NCBI RefSeq assembly: GCF_002234675.1
Contig: NC_019878.2
Coordinates: 5,024,688-5,088,687 of the forward strand
Length of the DNA stretch: 64,000 nt
Source of the DNA: Oryzias latipes
Taxonomy: Eukaryota; Chordata; Actinopteri; Beloniformes; Adrianichthyidae
Direction: 5' to 3'
Shown: positions 45,396-55,635 of the stretch, piece after piece
How positions within the stretch are numbered: position 1 is the first letter of the stretch
Layout: every line of letters starts with the position of its first letter
Program-made: the position numbers and the translations under genes
The notes under the pieces: generated by a model
Told to the model about the DNA's origin: nothing
Seen by the model: only the letters and a program-made list of their open reading frames with translations
The model's database searches: none

Positions 45396-47709
45396 GCTGC
45401 GTAACCATAGCAATGACTTCTTTTGCTTCCGTTACTGACACACTCATGTGTGTCTAAAATTTAAAAGGCAAAAAAATGACAAATCTGGAATTTTATTTTG
45501 GTGAGTCTGACTGCATGTTGTAGAGAATGTGGGTGCAGATCATGCTAACAGCAGCAGAGGCTTGATTATGAACACAAAGCAGCCTTAAATGTGGGTAATA
45601 TGACTAATAGTGCTCTGATGGTTTTAGTCTACTATAGAACAGTAACTGTGTGAGAAATAAAATACTTTAACAATCAAGTTTCCTTGGGAAGTCACCAAAC
45701 ACCTGAAAGTTGGTCCGGTCCATCGCATTCACTTCTTTGTCCCCTCTAATACAGGAATGAATAATAATGAATAATGCACTTCAACATTTGGGAGTAATTT
45801 CAATTAAATCAGATTGAGGGTAAAAATCTTTCTGCCTTGTTTTCTTTACTGAAAATCTCATTTTTCACAGCTGTACTGTTTCAGAGCTTGTGGTACAAAT
45901 GACAATTTGAACATTTTAACTGAAATGTGTTAAGGATTTGTTTAGAATAAATGTCCACCATTGTTTGCCAACAGTTTGACTTCCTGCCATTGACTGGATT
46001 TCAGAACAGGACTGTGACAGCACCCATAAAAAATGGTTTACTTCCAGCTACAATGAAATGAAATCTATCCGTGCAATATGAGCAAAATATATGTAGTGGC
46101 TGTTAAAGGCATAAAAGTCCAGATTTTATTTTTCATTTCTGATGACGAAGATTCTCTTCCAAACCATGTTCCTATTACAAAGTTATCAGCTGCAGCTCAG
46201 AGAGGTCCCTGTTTAAGGGCAAACGCTTATATAAACGGACATCAAGACGCCAGGTCATCTTTGTGAGGAGCTGTTCTCAACTGATCCCCTTAGTAAAATA
46301 AGGGTTCACTAAAAAAAACCCCTGCTTCAACAGTGTCAATCTTTGTGCAGCTTCTTCACCTCAAGGCTAACCAGCTTCCTTTGCGTAATTCAGTTGCAAT
46401 AATTAGCTTTCCTTCCTTTGAAGCTTTCACAAGTGTGTGAACATTGACTACTCTGAAGAGTAGTCTGTTTTTTACATCTCACTTTGTCACAGCTGTTTTT
46501 CCTTATGTGTTTAAGAATTCCAGGTAAAGTCTTCAAATCCTGATTTAGAAGTTGTATTTGGATCTGGACCATTTCAATAATCTGGTTCCAACATCACACA
46601 GAACTAATTCTAGAAATTTCAAGATTGGTCCGGATGATTCCAAACATTTCACAGATGAATTTTTCTTGATGTTTTCTGAGGTTGATGAACGACGTCTGAG
46701 CTAAACATCGATCAGAGTAAAGAATACTTTTTAAATTAATTTGTGCTGTCCTGATGCTGTTACAACGGGGATTGTGTGAATTTTGGATACACAGAGTTTG
46801 TTTTTGTCTAATTTTATTGTATACTAGGCTAACTTTCATTTTTATATCTTTTCCTTTCACTTTACTTTTGGGTTTTGGATCAGAAAGAAGAGAGTGAAGA
46901 GGATTTATAGGGGAAAGCATGGGTAACAGAAGAAGGAGGTAAAATTGAGTTTGTGTATTAGACGGTGGTGTGTGTCAGAATAAGCCATGTACAAACCAAA
47001 AGGTGGGATTTCAATTGGGTTGCTGGGGGGCTTGTTGGATTATTGGACACCTCAAGCACCCAAGGTCTCCACATTTCTTAGTACGGGTGTGTATTGGCAC
47101 ACCCCTACTTTATTTATTCATTTAAATATACCAAATAAAATAAAAAATAAAACAGAGAGGTTAATCATTTCAAATGATCACAAGCCTTTGATATTGTTAA
47201 AAGACAAGATTTAAAAGTGGAGGAGTCAGCAGTAAGAAAGTCAAAGTGAGGCCTGGAAGAGATAAAAGCGTTTTCCAAAGCAAAAACACGACAACCTGTC
47301 GTGTGGTTCGCTGTGGCACATGAAGTCCAAAGCAGCCTAACAGCTAAGAGTCGATCTTGGCGGTCATTGTGTTCCTCAAAAAAGGTGAGATTCTAGTCTT
47401 GGGATGCTGAAAAATGTGAAGATGTTGGTAATCTGGAGATAAAACTGAAGTCAAAACTATATATGTGCCTCTGGTTCGACATCAGAAATTTGTGTTGTAC
47501 CTTCTCCAAGTGTTTAAAGTTGAGCTGGCAGCAAAATCTGGTCACACCATAAGTTTACATAATATGCAGCCACCAGCTCTCCAACATTACCAGGATATTA
47601 CTAAGAAAGTTGCATCCAAAGTGGATTTGCATTTATTTTTATAAAATATCGAGTTTGATGCAGGTTTTATCCTTTTATTTTCTTGTCTTTATTTGCCATG
47701 CCTTAAAGA
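45396..47709. other. intergenic DNA, no gene recognised
   Basis: The stretch is AT-rich with short open frames only. A GTGCAATATGAGCAAAATATATGTA block at 46072-46096 recalls the repeat at about 62587-62611. A 'tacgggtgtgtattggca' motif near 47081 resembles the end of a fish hAT-type repeat. No coding evidence was found. Confidence 0.4.
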
Positions 47710-47870
47710 CTGCGGAGAGAATCCACACTTGCAAAGGGAGAACATGCAAACTCCGCACAGAAAGGTCCCCATTGATATTGTGTTTTTTCATGTCCCCCAG
47801 CCGGGACTTGAACCGGAGGCCTTTTTGCTGTGAGGCAAGAGGGCTAACCACTGCGCCACCGTGCAGCCAA
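47710..47870 (-). mobile_element. tRNA-headed SINE fragment
   Basis: Read on the minus strand it begins GCTGCACGGTGGCGCAGTGG and has the B-box-like GGTTCAAGTCC. It continues into GGAGTTTGCATGTTCTCCC. The same family appears on the plus strand at 63225-63500. The 3' part is missing. It is not a functional tRNA: no acceptor stem closes it. Confidence 0.7.
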
Positions 47871-48830
47871 AGAAAGAAAATGTTATATTTAAATATCTAA
47901 CTTCCAGGAAGATCTTCAGAACGTGTGTGGAAGACCTGCAACATGTCAAGCAGATTTTACTCGCAAATGTCAGAGTACATTTTATTTTATATATGCCTAC
48001 CAAAAAAAGGGAAGATAGTAAAAGTAATTATACTTTTACTATCCCATTTAAAAATGAAAAAAATACCCAAACTAGAAAAACAAAAATTCAAACCCTTAGA
48101 AATAAAAACAAAATCTAAGTACTTTAAGAGAAGTTTAATGTAAATACTGAATTTAAGTTGTCAAAATGTTTGGATTTTTTCCCTTTGTATTTTTTTTTGG
48201 CTTGGTTAGTTTCTCAAAGTTAGCCTAAATCAGTTTGTTGGTTCCGTATTTTGCTAATTGTCTGAAATTTAATTCATTTGAATATTTATACTTTTAATGA
48301 CAGTCCATATTTGAATTGAAGTGTATAGTTGAAGTGTATATTTGAATAATTATTTATAATTTCAAAACCGAAACATAATGTACCTGTTTTGTAAAAAGAA
48401 GGTGACACAATAAATTTACTCCTCACACATTGAGAAGGAACTTTAAATAACTTTAAATAAAAATGACATTCTAAAAAAAAAAAGAAAAAGGACTTGACTT
48501 GCATCAAGAATGAGTAGGATGTGTTGGAGAGTATCCAAAATAAAACTTCCTTCAGATTTAAAGGGAAAAGCTTGGGTTGTGTTTTTCTCTCTCTGTGGTT
48601 TACTACCAACACTCTCACAGACTGGTACCAGTTCGTATAGCAGGGACTATGGGAGCACTGGCTCTCACCACACACAAGCAAGTGCAGTTTATGAAATCCT
48701 TGGTCTTTCTGCAACTGGAATCTGCCCACAGATAGCACTTGGGGAGCTGTTCTCTCTCAGAGAATATTTATGAAAGTTTGGTGCCATTTCAATAAGGAAG
48801 ATCTACCTCAATGTCCAGGTATGCTGGTTT
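47871..48830. other. AT-rich flank before the minisatellite
   Basis: No gene is recognised. A modest open frame on each strand at 48286-48773 has no recognisable domain. Confidence 0.4.
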
Positions 48831-51667
48831 TCCCCGTTCTCCCCACTTTCATCCCGTTCTCCCCACCTTTGCCCTGTTCTCCCCACTTTTGCCCCGTTCT
48901 CCCCACCTTTGCCCCGTTCTCCCCACTTTTGCCCCGTTCTCCCCACTTTCATCCCGTTCTCCCCACCTTTGCCCTGTTCTCCCCACTTTCATCCCGTTCT
49001 CCCCACTTTCATCCCGTTCTCCCCACCTTTGCCCTGTTCTCCCCACTTTTGCCCCGTTCTCCCCACCTTTGCCCCGTTCTCCCCACTTTTGCCCCGTTCT
49101 CCCCACTTTCATCCCGTTCTCCCCACCTTTGCCCCGTTCTCCCCACTTTCATCCCGTTCTCCCCACCTTTGCCCCGTTCTCCCCACTTTCATCCCGTTCT
49201 CCCCACCTTTGCCCCGTTCTCCCCACTTTCGTCCCGTTCTCCCCACCTTTGCCCCGTTCTCCCCACTTTCGCCCCGTTCTCCCCACCTTCGCCCCGTTCT
49301 CCCCACCTTCGCCCCGTTCTCCCCACCTTCACCCCGTTCTCCCCACTGTTGCCCCGTTCTCCCCACTTTCGTCCTGTTCTCCCCACCTTTGCCCCGTTCT
49401 CCCCACTTTCATCCCGTTCTCCCCACCTTTGCCCCGTTCTCCCCACTTTTGCCCCGTTCTCCCCACTTTCATCCCGTTCTCCCCACCTTTGCCCCGTTCT
49501 CCCCACTTTCGTCCCGTTCTCCCCACCTTTAACCCGTTCTCCCCACCGTTGCCCCGTTCTCCCCACTTTCGTCCCGTTCTCCCCACCTTCACCCCGTTCT
49601 CCCCACCGTTGCCCCGTTCTCCCCACTTTCGTCCCGTTCTCCCCACCTTTGCCCCGTTCTCCCCACTTTCGTCCCGTTCTCCCCACCTTCACCCCGTTCT
49701 CCCCACCGTTGCCCCGTTCTCCCCACTTTCGTCCCGTTCTCCCCACCTTCACCCCGTTCTCCCCACCGTTGCCCCGTTCTCCCCACTTTCGCCCCCTTCT
49801 CCCCACCTTTGCCCCGTTCTCCCCACCGTTGCCCCGTTCTCCCCACTTTCGACCCCTTCTCCCCACCGTTGCCCCGTTCTCCCCACTTTCGCCCTATTCT
49901 CCCCACTTTCACCCCGTTCTCCCCACCTTCGCCCCGTTCTCCCCACCTTCGCCCCGTTCTCCCCACCTTTGCCCCGTTCTCCCCACCGTTGCCCCGTTCT
50001 CCCCACTTTCGCCCTGTTCTCCCCACTTTCGCCCTGTTCTCCCCACTTTCGCCCCGTTCTCCCCACCTTCGCCCCGTTCTCCCCACCGTTGCCCCGTTCT
50101 CCCCACTTTCGCCCCGTTCTCCCCACCTTCGCCCCGTTCTCCCCACCGTTGCCCCGTTCTCCCCACTTTTGCCCCGTTCTCCCCACTTTCGCCCCGCTTT
50201 CGCCCCGTTCTCCCCACCTTCGCCCCGTTCTCCCCACCTTCGCCCCCTTCTCCCCACCGTTGCCCCGTTCTCCCCACTTTCGCCCTATTCTCCCCACTTT
50301 CGTCCCGTTCTCCCCACCTTCACCCCGTTCTCCCCACCGTTGCCCCGTTCTCCCCACTTTCGTCCTGTTCTCCCCACCTTTGCCCCGTTCTCCCCACTTT
50401 CATCCCGTTCTCCCCACCTTTGCCCTGTTCTCCCCACTTTTGCCCCGTTCTCCCCACCTTTGCCCCGTTCTCCCCACTTTTGCCCCGTTCTCCCCACTTT
50501 CATCCCGTTCTCCCCACCTTTGCCCTGTTCTCCCCACTTTCATCCCGTTCTCCCCACCTTTGCCCCGTTCTCCCCACTTTCGTCCCGTTCTCCCCACCTT
50601 CACCCCGTTCTCCCCACCGTTGCCCCGTTCTCCCCACTTTCGTCCTGTTCTCCCCACCTTTGCCCCGTTCTCCCCACTTTCATCCCGTTCTCCCCACCTT
50701 TGCCCCGTTCTCCCCACTTTTGCCCCGTTCTCCCCACTTTCATCCCGTTCTCCCCACCTTTGCCCCGTTCTCCCCACTTTCGACCCGTTCTCCCCACCTT
50801 TAACCCGTTCTCCCCACCGTTGCCCCGTTCTCCCCACTTTCGTCCCGTTCTCCCCACCTTCACCCTGTTCTCCCCACCGTTGCCCCGTTCTCCCCACTTT
50901 CGTCCCGTTCTCCCCACCTTTGCCCCGTTCTCCCCACTTTCGTCCCGTTCTCCCCACCTTCACCCCGTTCTCCCCACCGTTGCCCCGTTCTCCCCACTTT
51001 CGTCCTGTTCTCCCCACCTTTGCCCCGTTCTCCCCACTTTCGTCCCGTTCTCCCCACCTTCACCCCGTTCTCCCCACCGTTGCCCCGTTCTCCCCACTTT
51101 CGCCCCCTTCTCCCCACCTTTGCCCCGTTCTCCCCACCGTTGCCCCGTTCTCCCCACTTTCGACCCCTTCTCCCCACCGTTGCCCCGTTCTCCCCACCTT
51201 TGCCCCGTTCTCCCCACTTTCGCCCCCTTCTCCCCACCTTTGCCCCGTTCTCCCCACCGTTGCCCCGTTCTCCCCACTTTCGCCCCCTTCTCCCCACCTT
51301 TGCCCCGTTCTCCCCACCTTTGCCCCGTTCTCCCCACTTTCGCCCTATTCTCCCCACTTTCACCCCGTTCTCCCCACCTTCGCCCCGTTCTCCCCACCTT
51401 CGCCCCGTTCTCCCCACCTTTGCCCCGTTCTCCCCACCGTTGCCCCGTTCTCCCCACTTTTGCCCTGTTCTCCCCACTTTCGCCCTGTTCTCCCCACTTT
51501 CGCCCTGTTCTCCCCACCGTTGCCCCGTTCTCCCCACTTTCGCCCCGTTCTCCCCACTTTCACCCCGTTGTCCCCACTTTCGCCCCGCTTTCGCCCCGTT
51601 CTCCCCACCTTCGCCCCGTTCTCCCCACCTTCGCCCACGTTTTCCCCACCTTTGCCCCGTTCTCCCC
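48831..51667 (+). repeat. 20-bp minisatellite, about 141 units, G-quadruplex-forming minus strand
   Basis: The unit is TTCTCCCCACYTTYGYCCCG with changes confined to a few positions (C/T after CCCCA, TTT/TTC/GTT, GCC/GTC/ATC/ACC). The period is exactly 20 bp, so sixty-base rows line up three units each. Two units have the same 10-bp deletion, giving CGCCCCGCTTTCGCCCCG (about 50191 and 51586). The block 49889-50050 recurs at about 51339-51500, so the array has been amplified in larger pieces. On the minus strand each unit has two runs of four G separated by 5-7 bases. Because the unit lacks stop triplets, very long frames appear on both strands; I do not regard them as genes. Confidence 0.97.
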
Positions 51668-52352
51668 TTCTGACTCCTTGATTCTGGCCTTATTCATCAT
51701 CATTATCTGGGCTCTGGGGTCTCTTCACTTGGTCTGAGGTCATCACAAACATGCAACACGGCTCCTGCCTTGAGCCCAACCGCCAAAGACAAAGGGCACA
51801 CTTTCAAGATCTCTCCTTATTGAAGTGTGAAGCAAACTGAAAGCTTATTTTAAGTGCTGACAGAGAGACATGTGAAAACCACAAACACCCGACCCTGATG
51901 AGCTCAAAACCAAAAGGATGACCTCATATTTGACACTTTCAAAGCTGGAAGGTTGTAGCCCAAGGCAAAAAGCTTCTTCTTGACAAACGGGTAAAGACGT
52001 AGAGGATTTTGTCTCAGTAGCTGCTGATTGTTTGTTTAAAAAAAAAACCTGAAAAGAAAATTCAAGAACAACATTATTTCTCTGTTGCTCTGGTGAGAAA
52101 AATCTTGTTTTTTATACAGATATTTGTTGTTTTTAATTTTTTTCTTAATAATGCTCAAATTGATTTTTTGTTTTTCAAGGTGAAATTGTAGTGTAGGCTA
52201 CTCCTTGTGTAAAAAGTTTATGAAAAAACATTTGCACATATAATTAATCTCCAAATTCCGGTTTGCTTCCTGCAGTTCCAGCGCTGTCTGCTTTATTTAA
52301 GAGCAGTTTTAATAAAAACCTTGGAACCTTTTTCTTATACTTCCACAGAGAG
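51668..52352. other. spacer between minisatellite and Siglec-like gene; promoter region
   Basis: No coding sequence is seen. The promoter and 5' UTR of the Siglec-like gene should lie here. No convincing TATA box was chosen; the start codon at 52353 is 32 nt after an AATAAAA-containing stretch. Confidence 0.4.
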
Positions 52353-55243
52353 ATGAAGAATGCTTGTAGCGGTTTAATGGCAGCTCTGTCTGTTGTTGCG
52401 CTGTGTTACTCTATGTTACTGAGTTCCATCTGTTTTTCAGGTGAGCTACTTTTTTTTCTAAATTATTTACCTGCTTTTCAGATCTTTCTATTTTTCATTT
52501 TTAATGTGAGGTCATTGAAGAAAACATGTTAACAAGAGAACTGATATCCCCTTCATGACATCTTTGCAACTCTAGCACTAACAGGTGTCTTACCAGGTGT
52601 CCACTTATTTTATTAAGTGTTTGTTCTAAGATTTTTGGTTTTATCTGTTGGTATGAGAAATTGCTAAATCTGGCTTTCTCTGCTCTAATTCTAAAGCCTC
52701 CACTTGTAAACAAAAAGATCCATTAACATCTTTATTTTCCTCGCCTGAGCTGCCATCTGCTCTAAACTGTGCGGCTGGATAGCTCCAATTTGCTCGCCGT
52801 TTTTTGCTACGCTGCTGTTAGCTTGGGCTTGTGAGGCACTTGTTGGCAGTGGGAGAGAGAATGTAAACAAAGATGTAAACAAACATGCTGGGAAATTAGC
52901 TTGGCTAACTTCTGCGCCAACAGTCCAACCCCAAAAGCGGATTTCCAATGAGATCTTGCTGATGTCCACACATACAATGTCCTAGAAAGCGAACACAGGC
53001 TTTTTGATTTTAGCTCAAAACCGCATCATCATAAATACAAGACCCCTGAGAAGGATTTTACAATAGAAAAAAAATAGTTGGAGAAAACACGCTGACATTA
53101 AACCAAAAATTAAAGACCTTTCAGATGTGGAACTAGAATAAAGTCCACTCAGTCCTTCCTGTGTTGTAAAACTTTCTTATCATGTGTTTAATTTTGTTCA
53201 TTGCTATAATGTATCTACATCAGTTGCATTAAGATTTGCCATATAAACACATTTTGACAAATTCTTGCAACTGATTCTCATTCACATTATTTTGATCATT
53301 ATAGGAGTTTTGGCTGATTGTAATTTACCTTCACATCTTTCCATCTCTGCACCAAAGAAGATAAAAGCCTTGAGTGGATCCTGTCTGATAGTCCCATGCA
53401 ATTTCACTGTGAAACTAGAAAAAGACTTGGAGGAAAAGGAAGGAATCCTCGGACTGTGGATCAGAAGTTATTCACTTTCCTATCATCCAAAGCTTGTTAG
53501 CAGCAATGAAACAACAAACCAAAGTAAGAGGAAGATTCTTGGAAACCTGAAAGAAGAAGACTGCACCACTCAGTTTTCTCATCTAGAAAAGATTCCTCCA
53601 AACATATATTTCTTCCGAATTAAGAGTAAGACATTGGATGCAATAGCTAACTGTGATCCGGTACAAATAATAGTTACAGGTAAGAAAGTTATAGCTTTTA
53701 TAAATTGTTAAAGACCTGTTCCAATGTAAATTGTGTTTTGAACATGTTTTTGTGGCATTTTTCTCATGATGAAAGACATTTGTAAAGAAAAATAAGTTTA
53801 AATTTGCATTTCTGAGTATTTCTTTATTCAGACTGTGGTTAATCAGGAGCAGATGAAAAGAAAACACAGTTTGAAAAAGATTGTAGCAGACATTTTGCAG
53901 TTGCTATGACAATCCAGAGTCTCCTGCTCTGCTCCATTCTGATGCGACCACCGTCAGACAAATAGACCCACGAACATCTTTGTTTTTCCCATCTGAGCTG
54001 GAATCTGGATCAAACCTGTACAGCTGAATGGCTCCAAAATTGCTCACCCTGCTTGTTGCATCAATAATTTTAGGTTAGGGTTGTGAGGAGCTGTAAGCTA
54101 GGATTGCTACTGTACATTTGGAAAGAGTTGAATGCATAATTTGACAAAGACAGTAGACGATCTTACTGACTAAAGTTTATTAAGTTTATTTTGTGTGTGT
54201 ATTTTGCGTGTTTGATGTGGAAGCACAGATTCTCCTCAGAGTCCCAGCATTGAAATCCCATCTGATCTAAAGGAGGGGGCGTCTGTCTCCATCACCTGCT
54301 CGGCTCCCACTCCCTGTCCTGACTCCCCTCCTGAACTCACCTGGAATCTCCAACCAGACTCTCAGGGAAAAACGGCGAAAAACACGGATGGAAGCTTTAC
54401 GACTAAAATCAAGAAGATCGTCATTCTGTCAGACACTCATGATGGCTTAATCATCATCTGTTCTGCCAGATATCCTGTGAATGAAGGACCACCAAAGACA
54501 GCAGAGACACACATGACTCTCGGTGTTTCATGTAATTGATCTGTCAGCACATCACACTTCAGCTGCTTCTGATGAATAAAGTTTCTGTGTGTCCTTTTCC
54601 TTAGATGCTCCTAAGAACACCTCAGCATCTATCAGTCCAGCAGCTGTAGTGTCAGCAGGTAGCTGGGTGACGATGACCTGTTCCAGCAGAGCCAGGCCTG
54701 CTGTCATCAACTTCAGCTGGTTCTGGAGCAGCAAAGATGGAGATGTGAAAGTAGCTGAAGGAGAATCTTACAGCCTGAATGTCACGGGAGGAGGAGTTTA
54801 TTACTGTGTGGCTACAAATGATCTGGGGAACCAAACGTCCCCAAAGATTGATCTAAACACTGCAGGTAAATTATAAAATTTGACTCTTTTGAGATCCAAA
54901 AATTAAAGATTTTCTTAGCTCCAGAGGGGAAAAAAAAGTGTTTTACAAAGGTATGATTTTCTTTTTTTGTTAGAATCTTCAAACAGTTTATTAAAGGTTA
55001 TTGATTTAGAGCAAAAACATTAAAAAACAACGTGCTGTCTTACAGATAATCTAGAGTTCTGGATTGTTATCCGTGTTTCCCTGAAGATCCTGGCAATCAT
55101 AATTCTCTACAATACACTCATCATCTTTCAATGGTGAGACAAACAGTAGTTTAACTAATATTCATGTTTAGTGTTCAATAATTTATGGAGATTTTGTCCT
55201 TTTGTTTTCTTTTAGCATCTTTTCATCAAGAAGATCCGGCTAA
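52353..55243 (+). CDS. Siglec/CD22-like Ig-superfamily receptor, short tail, six exons
   Basis: Exons 52353-52440, 53305-53679, 54229-54531, 54605-54865, 55046-55133 and 55216-55243 join in phase (1,1,1,1,2) to 1,143 nt: 380 residues and a stop. Exon 1 is a signal peptide. Exon 2 is a V-set-like domain with the Siglec-type pattern LSGSCLIVPC and a late DCTTQFSHL, followed by YFFRIK. Exons 3 and 4 are C2-set domains (VSITC to ICSA; VTMTC to YYCVA). Exon 5 is the membrane segment, which contains Arg and Lys (FWIVIRVSLKILAIII). Exon 6 leaves about ten cytoplasmic residues and no ITIM. Fish CD22/sialoadhesin/MAG-like genes are a large family of leukocyte lectins. The conserved sialic-acid Arg cannot be placed with certainty, so binding is inferred. 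ATTAAA at 55360-55365 may end the transcript. Confidence 0.85.
52690..53080. repeat. dispersed repeat in intron 1 of the Siglec-like gene
   Basis: It shares blocks with 53930-54110 in the next intron, including ACATCTTT then TTTTCC, TGAGCTG, and a 'gctggatagctcc' block followed by TTGCTCNCC. The two copies flank exon 2. The family is not recognised. Confidence 0.45.
53690..54110 (-). repeat. dispersed repeat in intron 2 of the Siglec-like gene
   Basis: The first half is the inverted counterpart of 30870-31060; the second half matches 52690-52830. It suggests one longer repeat family present at least three times in the window. Confidence 0.45.
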
Positions 55244-55364
55244 CCTGAGGAAATGAACTGAAAACCAAACTAAATACCCTTGTGGGTTAAAAGGTCAAGC
55301 ATTAATAGCCTGGACAACTGCTGTCTAGGATTTGGTGTGATCTTATCTCAAAGGAACACATTAA

Positions 55365-55635
55365 AGAGCATCCATCCATTTCCAGAAGCTATTGAATCCC
55401 TTTCGGGGTCATGGGGTCGCCGGAGCCAACTCAGCTACTGTCGGGTGAAGGCGGGCTTCACCCCGAACAGGTCAACAGTCTTTTGCAGAGCCACAAATAT
55501 ATACACACTCACATGCACACCGAGGGGCAATTCAGAGACACAAATTAACTTATGAAGCATGTTTTTTTGGACTTTGGGAGAAAGTCAGAGTGCTCAGAGA
55601 AAACCCACACATGCACGGATTCCTTGCATGCTGGC
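55365..55635 (-). mobile_element. SINE-like repeat, minus orientation
   Basis: It starts with CATCCATCCATTTCCAGAAG and contains GGGGTCATGGGGTCGCCGGA, the 'cagctactgtcgggtgaagg' block, a CACACTCACATGCACACC segment and GGGCAATTC. This is the common teleost tail repeat read backwards. It lies just after the Siglec-like gene. Confidence 0.65.

Noticed and set aside
48770..51737. Very long open frames (up to 956 codons) on both strands through the minisatellite, giving Ser-Pro-His-rich or Gly-Arg-rich 20-residue repeats
   Set aside because: The 20-bp unit contains no stop triplet in most frames, so several overlapping frames are open at once. Unit changes do not favour synonymous positions in any frame, and no start context, splice sites or flanking domain supports a gene.
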